A model generated the notes under the pieces. It was not told where the DNA came from. It saw only the letters and a program-made list of their open reading frames with translations, and did no database searches. Below are positions 35,629 to 46,800 of a DNA stretch of 64,000 nucleotides, one piece after another. The number at the start of each line of letters is the position of its first letter. The first letter of the stretch is position 1. The position numbers were made by a program, and so were the translations under genes. The DNA is from Kwoniella bestiolae CBS 10118 (lineage: Eukaryota > Basidiomycota > Tremellomycetes > Tremellales > Cryptococcaceae): NCBI RefSeq assembly GCF_000512585.2, contig NC_089247.1, forward strand, positions 806,001 to 870,000, written 5' to 3'.

Positions 35629-35870
35629 TGGCTTTTGGTTGGATCGCAAAAAGGAAGAGCGAAGAGGGGTTTGCAAATGTGGCCGACCGTCGGAAACAAG
35701 CATGAAGCATGATATGAGAATGCATGATTTATTCGTAGGATATGCTCGCATGAAATCAAGTTCGTAGATATGGTATGATGATGGTTACGTTTCCTCTATC
35801 GATCGCATCCGTTACCGTTCTAATGTGGTTTAAAACTGTACAAAATCCCTTGGCTCAGAGCCTCGATGAA

Positions 35871-37787
35871 TCACCTACTTTCCTTCCTTATCCATCTACT
35901 CAGAACACTTGATCTTCTTCTCTCGTTTGACTCTACCCTTTGAGCATTCGGTAACATATCCCTCACAGACCTATTACACGACGGACAACTCGCCGAGCCC
36001 CTCATCAACCATTCGTCTATACATTTGGCCTAGACCGAACCATGAATTTTAGCTATTCCGCACTTTTACCCTCCCGAACCGAAGTATGATCGGACGAGCT
36101 TACATGGTACACATGACCGCATCCCAGTACCCTCAACCACTCCGCAAATTGTTCTCTCCCTCTTTCCGGGACTGCATAGTTCTCTTGACAGATTGCACAT
36201 GTCGTTCGGTCTTCCGTAAGGTATATCGGTGGATGGGGTAACAGTTCTTTCTGTACGTCGCCATGAGTGGTGGGATTGGGAGTAGGATCGGACACATAAC
36301 AAACATATTGCAATTTGTTCAGCTCCTCTAGCGTCAGTGGTTCAGGTCGTTTATCATTGGAAGGTTGAGGTTGGGTGATACCGAATCTGCGCAAGATCGC
36401 CTGAAAGCCCAGCAACGACATTCAGCCAGTAATCAAACTGACTTCCTAGCTTTTCTGATTGAGAAGTAAAATCGAGAGATGGTTCAGGATGACATACCAG
36501 CACAACTGTTCCTCCTACACCCACGACCAAAATGACCAGAATCATCTGAGCCAACAAGAACCACCCCACGCCAGTCACGGTCATCACTCCCCACCATAGC
36601 ATTGGCGAGGCGTTGTAGCATGACAATTCTTGCGAAGGGAGCGGCTTGAATAAGAGGACATTGCCCAGGATGAAGAGGATGAAGGAGAGTAGACCGAGGA
36701 ATTTGGATAGTCTGTTCAGATAAGTCAGCATTCAAGGCATTGGTCCGAGTGTCATGTCTATAAGACTATAAAGCTAGACTCACTGTGAGGCTATACGATC
36801 CAATACATCTGCTAATCTAGAAGTCGTGCCATTGCTCTCCCCGTCTAGTTTATTATCCCGATTTTGCACCAACATTCTAGCAGCACTCAGGTCGGTTTGA
36901 GATGGTACTTCCTGGTCTGAGAGAATATGAGGCCCGTGCAAAGCGACGATCGGTTCTCCCGACACATCCACCCTCAGCGCATCTCTCGCCAACTGCGCCT
37001 CCTGATGCTGAGGTGTATCTGATACCTCTTTCCTCCGTTGATCTCGCTCGGGGGAAGGGCCCGAAAGACTTGGAGTGGAAGTATACGTAGATATATAGAT
37101 GGTGTCTGGACTTTGAACTTGATGTGCGTGATTGGGGGATCCATCAGATGAGGAGGGAGTTTGGAATATTGTTGTAGTAGAAGAAGAAGGGGTGATATGT
37201 CTTTGTAAGGGATTTGGCTGAGCGTTATGTCGTCTATCAAAGTGACATATATCAGCTGGACAGTATCACTCTAGCCTATTTTAACTCACTCTGATTGACC
37301 CTCCTCGTCGTTTTCATCCTCTGAGAGACTTTCTCGCCTCCTTCGACGTGTGCATATCCAAATACTATTCAGCCAGCAGACTAGCAATCTACCTACCTGC
37401 ACACCCATCCATGCCTGGAAGTATTCCGGGTGGGGACATGCGTCGGATGGTACGGACTGTTTCTGGTCGGGATATAGGGGCGAAGGAAGGGTGGAAGCTA
37501 GAATTAAGAGTGTGATGAGAGCTGTAACCTATATATCACTATGATCAGATCCTGTTCAGTAGCAAATGCAATTGGGAGAGGGGAGGGGTTTCGATGGTCG
37601 TACCACTTACCTGACCTAGACTGATCCCACCTTTCAAAACCATTATACTGATCCAACTCTGCTTGAACCGCTGTATCCCATCTATCGCAGATCGTATGGA
37701 CGCTCTTCTCCCTCTCTCATTCCTCCTATCCACCCCAGAACGATTGTGAGTGCTCCGATTAGAACCATGGGGGGTTATCGATGACAT
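35871..37787 (-). CDS. transmembrane RING-H2 finger E3 ubiquitin ligase
   Basis: Five or more exons from ATG 37787 (MSSITPHGSNRSTHNRSG) to the stop at 35871. Order of parts: a basic N-terminus; membrane helices around IMVLKGGISLGQVTALITLL and PEYFQAWMGVQVGRLLVCWL; a 150-residue Ser/Pro-rich hydrophilic loop; two further helices (FLGLLSFILFILGNVLLF and LLAQMILVILVVGVGGTVVL); then a C3H2C3 RING-H2 finger (CAICQENYAV ... LGCGHVYHAKCIDEWL ... SCPSC) near the C-terminus. The last exon starts exactly at AKCIDEW. Such multi-pass RING-H2 proteins are typically E3 ligases of the endomembrane system. Zinc ligands are complete. I cannot tie it to a named yeast ligase. Confidence 0.82.
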
Positions 37788-38613
37788 GATTATAAGAGCT
37801 TCGTTGCGAGATGATTTTGATACGACAATTCGGATATGGGTATGTTGAAGATTCAACAGCAAAAGTCATCTTGAGAGACACTTTCTCAAGTGTGTCTATG
37901 TAATACTGCTGAACCCCATTCCACTCGGAGATGTAAGCTTTAAGATTGAATTGAAATGTTAAAAATTGAAACGCCCCGAGCGATAGTATTGCGATACTGC
38001 GAAATTGCGATATAGACTGACTGTTTCAAAGTGAGACCAAATAGATCAGAGCAATGGGCAGGGGCGTAAGATGATGATGATGATGATGGTGTTGGTGATG
38101 GTGATGCGTCAAATCACCATGGCAGACCAATCTTCTTTCCGTCTCTTGCTACAACTCGCAGTACTGTAATTGGGGTTCAAGAGGGCAAGAAGATAAGATC
38201 TCTCATACTGCGCGTGCGTCATATAAACAGAGGATTTAGAGTTAAATCCATTCTGTTCCCACGTAATGATTTCATGGCATTGGTAACACGAGATATTCAG
38301 GCACCATGACAGCTGGGGTGGGGGAGGACAAACCATATCTGGGTGCACAAATCAGTAGCAGGAGCGGAACATGGGAGGATGCCATGACGATCCTCTAGAA
38401 TTATATCTCTACACTGATTCTGGGAAGGTGCGCGATATCCGCTCTGCCGCCAAAGATGGAGGCGAAATAGATTGATCTTTTATACGGGTACATGCTATGA
38501 AATGAATATTTTACAATACTGATATATACAACAAACGATTCCCTCTATTTACAGCATTGAAGTCGGTGCGATATATCATCGATCCGCAGAAATCGTTGGG
38601 ATCTCCCACCAAC
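37788..38613. other. intergenic with GAT/GGT simple repeat
   Basis: About 825 bases. A small minus-strand frame (38109-38348) has six cysteines but no splice partner or family match. The region probably holds the RING gene promoter on its left and the 3' UTR of the DUF1399 gene on its right. Confidence 0.45.
38070..38106. repeat. simple repeat (GAT)n/(GGT)n
   Basis: Six tandem GAT units followed by imperfect GGT/GAT units, in non-coding DNA. Confidence 0.75.
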
Positions 38614-39767
38614 TCATTGATACTCCCACCCAAATCTCTTCTTCCACAACTTCCTAGTCACCTCCATACCATTTCCCAACTTCTCGTCCCCAGCAGCATC
38701 ATTATGATTCAACAATTTGCCCAACAACCTGGTCGTATCTGCCTTGTATCGACCATGATGCAGTTGATGGGTATGCCATGCTAGGTCGATATCCAATCGG
38801 GGCACGAGGAAGTATTTGCATTCGGTAGATTGCATCAGGTCGAGCCATGCGTCTGTGGAGGATCGTTGTTAAGCACTGAGACGGGTTATAAGTGGAGAGA
38901 GGGGGATCGAGGAGTGCTCATGATGGGGAAATCAAACGAAACTTACGATAAAGCACGATAGAGAACTGCAATTCCCTTACCCCATTCTCCCAATATTTCT
39001 CGTCCAACCACCCAATCCTCTTCATATGACCAATGAATTTGGCTTGTCTCCCAATAGCCATTCCAACATCCTCAGCCGACCATTTTGTCTGCTTCGGGCT
39101 CTGGACATGTTCTGGCGTGGTGGGTTGGAAAGGAGGCAATGTCTTCTCACGGATGGCGGTAGCCTATTGACATAGTTAGCACTCTGCTTCAGACTTCACT
39201 CCCGTTCGACACGGACTCAAGCGGAACTTACAATCGTACTCAGCGGAAAGTTCATCCCCTGCAAAGTACTGTACTCCCCACCTATATCTTCTTGATATAT
39301 GGTGGGGTTGAGTAGATGCGAATGCCACGCCATCAATACTTCCAAGCATGGTAATTCTCCTGACGACAACGCTTTACCCGCCCCCCGTTCTTTGAGGACA
39401 TGCTGTACCCAGTATGCATAGGCCATTGCTGATTGTTGGCATAGCTCTTTAAATGGCGTATCGTCGGTGTCAGAGGATGGCAGGGAGTGACGAAGAGCTG
39501 ATAAAGCCGATAAGAAGGTTAAGTGGTCTCGGGCTACAAAGTAGAGTAAGTACAGTGTCAGTATAAGTCTGCCGAGCAAATCAAGATGAGCGTAAAGAGT
39601 AGAGGAAGGACCAGCTCACTCTCTTGTAAGCTGACGAATGGCTTGTAATCCTCATCACCTATCTTGATAGTTGCTGGTAATCCCGTCTCCTTATCGTATT
39701 TCTCCAGAGGGACATCCAAAACAGACGATTTGACTTGTCTTCGGCGGAACAAGTTGAGTGAGACCAT
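38614..39767 (-). CDS. DUF1399/glycine-rich-domain-containing-protein-like (GRDP-like) protein
   Basis: Four exons from ATG 39767 (MVSLNLFRRRQVKSSVLDVP) to a stop at 38614, about 290 aa. Motifs of the DUF1399 family: LEVLMAWHSHLLNPTIYQED, an aromatic WLDEKYWENGVRELQFSIVL segment, and VPRLDIDLAWHTHQLHHGRY, the hallmark Asp-x-x-W-H-T-H-Q. The His residues suggest a metal site, but no reaction is established for this family; plant GRDPs are linked to stress responses. The fungal protein lacks the glycine-rich C-terminal domain and stops soon after RKLWKKRFGWEYQ. Family call is good; function unknown. Confidence 0.75.
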
Positions 39768-40246
39768 CTTCGGTGGCGAGGTGATTACTTCAGATTCAGA
39801 TGAGGGTAAGGGGATGTCTCTTGGTTATACGATTTATAATGCCATACAGGACATGACCAGAAGAGAGATCAAAGGTTGAAATGCATGATGATGCGATACG
39901 CACGCACGTTTTGATGCGGTGCTGTGTTGTGTTGTTGACGCTCGGACATCTCGGCTGTGCGACTTACCGGGTTGAGTGTACCCCGAGGCTATGACGTAAT
40001 ACCAAGAAGACCGCGTGTCATTCGAGACGAGTACTTTAAGATACTAGTGTACTCGTACAACTGTTCCTTTCGTCACTCAGAGAAGCCAAGCCCTCAATGA
40101 GCATGGTAGAGCGATCCATTCATCCCAAACCTAAACGCCATGACTCTCTAGCTCACCCTCAGAAGGCTCTCCCAACTTTTTCCATTCCTCGCTCCACCGC
40201 CTTCTTTGTCCAGACTTCATCTCTGTTTTCGTTTCTCAAGCATACT

Positions 40247-40268
40247 GTATATATATATATATATATAT
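40247..40268. repeat. (TA)n dinucleotide tract
   Basis: About eleven TA units roughly 110 bp before the first ATG of the Cys-rich cluster; it could double as a TATA-like promoter element. Confidence 0.6.
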
Positions 40269-40289
40269 TCGTCTTGTCGAATTCGACAG

Positions 40290-40376
40290 GTGAGTATGCG
40301 ACGTGCAATTCATAAGCACTACCACCCATAACACATTCACGTTCCGACCATAACTAGAAAAGTCAAGCACAAGCAG
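40290..40376 (+). other. candidate 5' UTR intron of Cys-rich gene 1
   Basis: Donor GTGAGT directly after GACAG and acceptor AAGCAG one base before the ATG at 40378, 87 nt. Two neighbouring paralog-like genes also show an intron-like stretch just before their ATG. Confidence 0.5.
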
Positions 40377-40377
40377 A

Positions 40378-40782
40378 ATGAGCCAGACCGATACACAGGC
40401 AGGCACCGAACTGCAAAGTCTGGATGCCAGCCAACGACCGCCTCAAGGGGCAGCGACAACTGAAGTGAACGCCACTCAAGGGGCAGCAACAACTGATGCT
40501 GGTGGCGATTCTCAGAATACAGGAAGAACGGTTGGAGCTGGTCAACCCCATACCGAACGACCTATCGAAAGCGACACGAGAAATACTAGTATGACATACA
40601 CCTGTTCCTGTTCATGTTCTCCCAGAGAACCGACCGGGACAGGAATCGGTCTCTTGAGTGTCGTGACCTTGTGCGCCTGTGGTCTTGGTGGCGCAGCATT
40701 GGGCACCGCATTTGCGGGGTCAACCGTCCTAATGCCAGGGTGTATGTTGTTGATAGATTACATGGACTGTTCGTTGTTCTGA
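40378..40782 (+). CDS. small Cys-rich hydrophobic-tail protein (cluster gene 1)
   Basis: Intronless coding frame of 134 aa. The first 70 residues are polar and disordered (Gln/Thr/Ala/Ser), with a short internal repeat GAATTEVNATQ/GAATTDAGGDS. A Cys cluster then appears (YTCSCSCSPRE), followed by a long Gly/Ala/Leu hydrophobic stretch carrying further Cys (TGTGIGLLSVVTLCACGLGG and AALGTAFAGSTVLMPGCMLL), ending DYMDCSLF. The layout resembles small CYSTM-like membrane proteins in general form only; I see no match to that motif. It shares GTGIG plus a Cys-rich helix with cluster gene 3. Function unknown. Confidence 0.6.
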   Translation: MSQTDTQAGTELQSLDASQRPPQGAATTEVNATQGAATTDAGGDSQNTGRTVGAGQPHTERPIESDTRNTSMTYTCSCSCSPREPTGTGIGLLSVVTLCACGLGGAALGTAFAGSTVLMPGCMLLIDYMDCSLF

Positions 40783-41512
40783 TGACATGACCCTTAGGTT
40801 AAGGCAGAGAGGTAGCGTACACTTGATCTAGGAAGGGGGAGGAAATGCAGATCGAGGCTGTTCGAAGTAGTGCGTCAATAGTACTTGGAATGAATCCCTA
40901 AGAAAGTGACGCTGAGGTCTTGCGGAATTGACCATACCTATCCATTTTGTCCGATTTGCGAAGAACACCACTACTGTGTTGGGATGACTGCGTCTATTTA
41001 CGGAAGTTCTTGCGATCAGTGCGTGCGGGGGTATGATCACTCAAATCTCGAAGACATCATTGGATCCTCATTGCCATATGAGTCAAGTTACAACCTAGCG
41101 AGTCTAGAACGATCAATCAGCTAACTTCCAGGCGCAGGTGCATCTGCGTCTATGACCGATCTTGGCTCACCACGAATGACAAACTTCTGACAAAAAACTC
41201 CCAATCCTCCTTCTTTCCATTTTCATGCCTCAGAAACAGTGACGCTTTGCGGTGTCGTTACGACAATACGACAATGGAAAGGCTCTACAAAGGACTGCGA
41301 TGATTGGTGATCTACGAGTCAAGTTTAAGGCGATAGCAAAATGTACATGGATGACAACATCTTTTGCTCCTCTCAAATAACAATTATGCCTCAACACCCA
41401 GATTCATCGATGACATCTACCTAAATCCAATCAACGTGAATGATCCAATCAGTCCTCCTGTAAGTTATCCGTGTAAGATGTCATCAGCTGATACCCTGAT
41501 GATAGGTCTCAA
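40783..41512. other. intergenic within Cys-rich cluster
   Basis: About 730 bases. The frame at 40906-41124 has several Cys but no ATG until mid-frame and no hydrophobic tail. A candidate 5' UTR intron for cluster gene 2 lies at 41460-41505 (donor GTAAGT, branch-like GCTGATACC, acceptor ATAG). Confidence 0.4.
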
Positions 41513-41752
41513 ATGTCCAACGCAAGCTCCAATGATACCCCACCACAGGAGGTCAGATCGGACTCTGAATCCGCCGCTACTCCGAGGACGATTAACCAGT
41601 ACTCATCCCCTTCAACGCCGTCAATCGAAGCTGATAATACGTCCATTTGCGATCCCACTCCCTCAAGTGTCGGTGCGACATGTCTATGTGGTATACTATG
41701 CTATGCGGTTGAGGTGGCTTGTTGCTTCTGCGCGTGCCAGTGTCATCAATAA
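41513..41752 (+). CDS. small Cys-rich hydrophobic-tail protein (cluster gene 2)
   Basis: Intronless frame of 79 aa. A disordered Ser/Pro/Thr/Asp N-terminus (about 50 residues) is followed by an extremely Cys-rich hydrophobic tail: GATCLCGILCYAVEVACCFC then ACQCHQ, with eight Cys in the last 25 residues. An overlapping frame (41364-41777) is longer but has no such organisation. The 5' UTR intron-like element just upstream matches the arrangement of its neighbours. Unknown function; the Cys density suggests lipid modification or metal or disulfide chemistry at a membrane (inference). Confidence 0.55.
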   Translation: MSNASSNDTPPQEVRSDSESAATPRTINQYSSPSTPSIEADNTSICDPTPSSVGATCLCGILCYAVEVACCFCACQCHQ

Positions 41753-42170
41753 CGCACAGATCTGCTTCCTTGCGTGAGATGGTTTTTTGTTGTGTAAGGT
41801 TTGTATTGTCGCGAATGACGGTATGACTCTGGACATGGTCATTTAGGACTCAGCGCTTGGCGTTCTGTCGAATGCGAAAATACGACGTCTGAGTGCGAAC
41901 TGAGAGTATTTGTTTCATGGGGTCGATACAAGGGATTTGCTTCTCCGACTGAAGACAGTCTGATACTTGCTGGCACATCTGGAGAGATCGCCATCTTTCA
42001 AATACATGGCAGTATATAGGAGGGGGAAGTCTGGTTCTTCCGTCTCGATCGTCTCAGTTAGGGATAGCACAGACCGTATACTCATATTGAAATTGTAAGT
42101 TTCCTTCCCATTTCTTCACGCGTTAATCCCTAATCGGACTCACCAGTCAGTCCGCCAAATTCTATTCACT
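41753..42170. other. intergenic within Cys-rich cluster
   Basis: About 420 bases. A candidate 5' UTR intron for cluster gene 3 lies at 42095-42146 (donor GTAAGT, acceptor CACCAG). No coding signal otherwise. Confidence 0.45.
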
Positions 42171-42509
42171 ATGACATCTCCCACCGACGAGGCCTTTCCC
42201 TCGATTCAACGGAACACCAGTATTTCACAAGCATCGGGCCTAGAAGACAGCACCAGCGCTTCGACCGAGACTCATAGACAAAGCGGCAACAGTGGCGATT
42301 CAGGTAACCGGACAGATATTCATACAGCAGATACGGCCGTTCAAACTGATTCCAATCGTTCACAATACTCGAGCGCTCCCCACTCAGACATGTTGCCAAA
42401 TCCGACTGATCCAGCAACAGTAGCGGCAGTCTCCATTGGTACAGGTATCGGGTGTGTGGTCTGCGGTGCACTCGAATGTCTTATCTGTCATACCTGCTTC
42501 AGTGGCTAA
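42171..42509 (+). CDS. small Cys-rich hydrophobic-tail protein (cluster gene 3)
   Basis: Intronless frame of 112 aa from MTSPTDEAFPSIQRN. About 80 residues of Ser/Thr/Asn/Gln/Asp-rich disorder, then the C-terminal tail AAVSIGTGIGCVVCGALECL followed by ICHTCFSG, with five Cys in 20 residues. It shares the GTGIG turn with cluster gene 1 and the general CxxC spacing with gene 2. No signal peptide is present, so the tail probably faces or enters a membrane from the cytosol (inference). Function unknown. Confidence 0.6.
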   Translation: MTSPTDEAFPSIQRNTSISQASGLEDSTSASTETHRQSGNSGDSGNRTDIHTADTAVQTDSNRSQYSSAPHSDMLPNPTDPATVAAVSIGTGIGCVVCGALECLICHTCFSG

Positions 42510-43259
42510 GACGGCCGTAGTCCACCGAAAGTCCGATCCCCCAGGTCGTTGAATATTGTATGTACACTCATCGATCCAAGTCAGTTCACTGCAAAAGCGT
42601 CATAGAATCTTACTTCATCGTAAACGAGCGGCGAGCTTACCGTATGAGATTATGCTGAATGATACGGCTGACAGCAATTGTTCCTTTTGCGTTAGCCTCC
42701 GATCTACTGTATATTCTGCCACTCCCGTCACACCCGTCGACCTGCAGTAGCTTAGACATCATCCTTGCTCCTAAGATGGACATATACCTTAACGTGCCCA
42801 AGCTGATAAAGGAAGGCGTATTGTGAAACCTCCAAACTCTTCAGTCAAGGTGTTTCTACTTAAAACAATGACATCATGTTACAGCCTTGCAAACGGGTCT
42901 TGCGTCTTTTGACTGAGCAGGCAGTCGAAAGAGGTCAAAAACAACGGATTGCATCGTTTCATTCCATCCACTGTGTCAGCGGGGCAGTGACAATCGACTC
43001 GAGACCATATCAAAACACGACTCGAAAGTTTCATGGTCCGATCGCGTATCACACTCTGCGCTCAAAATTTGACCTTGGACCTTCTGAACAAATAGATCAC
43101 AGCTAGACATCCAACTTTAGAGAATTCATCACCCATCAACCCAGGGATTATCTTTTGATTCATCATCCATCCGTTTTGATCGAAACTCTCTGCTTCAGCT
43201 GCATACATCAGTCTAACGATCTGAGCAACATTCTATTCCTATCGCCAACACCTATCGTA
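42510..43259. other. intergenic within Cys-rich cluster
   Basis: About 750 bases. Open frames at 42556-42750 and 42876-43106 show no tail motif or splice partner; I see nothing else in it. Confidence 0.4.
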
Positions 43260-43606
43260 ATGAATGGTGCAATGGAAGAAAGCTTTCTCCTCCCCAACTG
43301 GGATTTCTTACCGAGCACGGATATATCCCAGAGTACGGATACGCAGATCAGCCCAGAAGGTACACAGGAGAGCATGGCCGCGCTCCCCGCTCGACTGGAA
43401 AGTCAGATTCAATTGCCAACCCGAATATCTCAATGCCAGATACCGACTCGAGACAGTACTCCCAGACCACACCATCGATGCGTCAGGCCATTCTGACCAA
43501 CTCGGACTATCAGCCGACCGTCGGGGACTGCACTGCGCTCAGCGTAGTAGCCATGACTTGTGCCGTAGCAGAATATGCGCTTTGTAGTTTACTGGGTACA
43601 AGTTAG
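43260..43606 (+). CDS. small Cys-containing hydrophobic-tail protein (cluster gene 4), one intron proposed
   Basis: Two exons proposed: 43260-43359 and 43407-43606, with a 47-nt intron (donor GTACAC, acceptor GTCAG), giving 99 aa. Exon 1 encodes MNGAMEESFLLPNWDFLPST and a polar stretch. Exon 2 encodes a Ser/Asn/Pro/Gln stretch and then VGDCTALSVVAMTCAVAEYA followed by LCSLLGTS, a Cys-containing hydrophobic tail like its neighbours. Without splicing, the first frame runs on to an Arg/His-rich end (RPHHRCVRPF) lacking the tail. The donor is weak, so a frameshifted pseudogene remains possible. The stop is about 220 bp from the convergent STT4 stop. Confidence 0.45.
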
Positions 43607-43824
43607 CTCCTCCCATATACTGTGTTTCGCTTCAACCGTTTTTTACACTTTGCGATATGTTGTATCATACCTTGTGATTGTATTGTATCATCTGCACCAT
43701 CTGCTTGGGACAGTCAAACACCATGCATACACGTATTAGTGATTGCCAAATCATTCCTTCGGCGTACAATACAACGATCATTATCCAAACTGAATTGGTT
43801 GATCATAACCTTTTTGTTCCCTTC

Positions 43825-46800
43825 TCAGTACGGAATACCACTACATTGCAATTACCCATCAGCATTCCTCGCCCATTCGCACATCCAGCAGAACAAATCA
43901 AACCATAAGGTGGGAGTTCACTCACTTCTGTATCTTCTGGAACCCATCATAGACATTCGACCTCATATTCTCCCTCGCATTCTCCACAACACCCATCATG
44001 TAATCCGCTGCCTGTCGCTCGCTCAGTTGCAATTGGAATCGATTCTTCAATCTCATGATGGTTCCTTCGCCCTTGAAGGAGGGCAAAGCCGTTCCCAACA
44101 TGAGATGAACCGCATCGACCAGCTGATCGGCGTGTGGTCGGATCGCCAGGAATGCCTTGACGGTCAATTCAGTGAATATCTTGTATCCTTGCGAATCTCT
44201 TCCGCCCATCAAGGCGACCATCTCGTGGTTCAGCTTGAAGGATGATGGCTCGAATTTGATTCCCTAGTAAACATGTCTTGAGTCAGCTTCATGAACCTTC
44301 AGGAACGAATCGTTGCGCAACCTAGAGCTGAATATTGGACTTACTCCTGGGCCAATATCGAATAAGAAACCGAAATCTACATCAAAAAAGCCTCATCAGT
44401 ACCATGTACGTACAAGGGCAGATATCCAGCTGACTCACCGATATGTACAATATGTCCATCTCCGTCAATCATGATATTACCATTATGTCTATCCTTGATT
44501 TGCAGTATATAGCAGGCAACAGAGTATGCAGCCATGGATTGGATGAAGTTGAGTCTGGCCTTTTGGAAAGACACAGTATCGACTCCGCCATACTTGTCAA
44601 CAAAGTAGGAGAAAAGATCGTTGATCTTCGCTCGACCCATTTCATCTCGTGATGTAGCGTTGGGCACGACATCGATGACACCGCACTGATAACAAAGTAG
44701 ATTAGCACGCATCCGTGAGTTGGGTCAGGGACGAAACCAACGAGGGTGAGAGTCGGTGTGAACAACGGAAAAGGTTCTAGTCAACTCACCCCAGGAGCAG
44801 TAGCAGTAACCCTATAAGGGAACAAATAAAGCGTCAAGCCAATGGACGTGAAAACATTCTTAAACATCGCTATAATCTGCAACGCCAGAACATCCTGTCT
44901 ACAATCATCTCCGACCTTGAATATAGCAGATTGCCAAACGTCGTATTTCGTTTTGACAAGTTTCGCTTCATCGGAAATTTCAATGTTTGAATCGGATGGT
45001 AGGTCGATACGTTCTTTCTGGACTTTGAAGGTTGCCATGAAAGGTGCCTATATATTCGCATTGGTGTTCGTCAGCACACCATGTCATATTCATTTCTGAA
45101 TCCGGAAAACAGGAAGTGGCAGGATGAACTCACCTTGGCATGACTCTGCAATGGTCTACCCGACTTCCTATCTAGGTCAATCACCACACCATCCGGATTA
45201 CTAGGCAAGTACACTCCGACAGAAAGATTGATCAGAGCCATCTCTTCATCTATCTTAGCCTGTACCAATGTCATCATCAGCTCTGCTTGATCTGGTTTTC
45301 ACTCATGTATGAGTTACCCACCTTTTTCTCAGGCTTAGATTTCTTGATGAAGGGTTTCAATTTCCCAGAAATGGAAGTTACCGCATCGAAGAAGGTAAAT
45401 TCCAGATCGTAGAAGCCTTTGGCTTTTCCTGATAAACCAGCTACGATCATATCGATCATTCTGTCCAGGAGGGGTTTCATAGGATCCGGCTGAGACTGTT
45501 GACGCAAAAGCAATCAGCTTGAGATATAATTGGCATTTCAACGAATCTTTCACAGCTGATACTTACCGCATCATCATCCCTGTACGTATTGGCTTTCATA
45601 TTCCAGATGATCTGATGGCAGAACAACTGAGATATCTTGGAAGTTTCGAAGATGAATCGCTCGACGTAGCCTATTTGGCAGCAAACTCAAATGTGAGCAA
45701 GTTGGCTCGATCTCAGGTTAGTCAAACAACCTACCTAAAGCATCTGCTCTCAAAGCCTGTACCACTTGAGGTACGAAGAAGAAAGTCAATTCCACAGGAT
45801 GCTGTTCCAATACTCTCATCGCATACTGCAGTATCAATGGATGGTTCCCATATCGAGGTTGGAAGTACACTATAGCAGTGACAGGAGGAACAGCCGACCA
45901 AACGGGTAACCACTATTCACCAAGATAACTATCAGCTCTCACATGCAAAAGAGAATGCTCGGATCATTTGATTTACCTTGAGTGCTGCCCTAGCGTTATT
46001 CTCCAGCTTATCGCCTAGCAAGAAGTGCAAAGCCTCCGGTACGTCGATGACGCTCTGGGGATCAGACTTGACCAGTCGACTGATTTCAGTCTGCACAGGG
46101 ATATTCTTGAATCGTTCGCCCATGTGCACAGCCATTGCAGGATTGACGTTCCATGCTTTACCGACCAGTCGAGTCCATTCATCCTAAATAGGATAATCAC
46201 GCTCAGCTATCTAAATCGGGAAAATGGGTAAAATCGCAGCCGAGAGTGGACATACCCCTGTGATTGACCTTTCCAGCGCTCCAGCAGGAGGCGCATTAGG
46301 TCTTCCATTCTCATTTAGTGGATTACACCATACGCTCAATCTCGAAATCTCATTCTCGATGAGTAGTTGGAGAAGTTTCACCCTATCTCGATGATGCGAT
46401 TCGTATTCGTGCATCGACGCGGAGCCTATCATATCACCACAACTGATCAGCTGTGCGCTCAGAACCTTGTCCACAACAAAGCTTACCTCTGATCAGGAAT
46501 GCGGGAGCTCTATCGCTCAAAGACGAAGTCGAATGATCACCTCTGATTTTGTCCTCTTGAACGATTTGCAGGAGATCTTGAAGGAGTTTGATCTCCGCTC
46601 CTACTTGTATTCTATCACTTCCGAACGACCATCTGACATGGCACACCATCAATATCGGGTCAAACATGTTCGATAGATAGTGATCACTCACTGAGGTCTG
46701 AAAGCGAACCAAGAGAAAGCAGCATGGAATAACCTATCTCTGAACCTAAGCTCCAAAAGAGCTTCCATCCTGCTACTGGCAAGCATCTGGAAGCCGAATA

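Larger units (their letters stand above)
39768..40377. other. intergenic: divergent promoter and 5' UTR of the first Cys-rich gene
   Basis: About 610 bases between the DUF1399 gene (-) and the first gene of the small-protein cluster (+). It contains a (TA)n tract (40247-40268) and a candidate 5' UTR intron (40290-40376). No other coding signal. Confidence 0.5.

Noticed and set aside
38109..38348. 79-aa minus-strand frame with six Cys
   Set aside because: No splice partners, no family match and no hydrophobic tail; it lies in a repeat-bearing intergenic region.
40906..41124. Cys-containing open frame inside the Cys-rich cluster
   Set aside because: It has no ATG until mid-frame and no hydrophobic C-terminal tail, so it does not fit the family.
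42556..43106. Two short plus-strand frames between cluster genes 3 and 4
   Set aside because: Neither contains the disordered-plus-Cys-tail layout, and no intron joins them sensibly.
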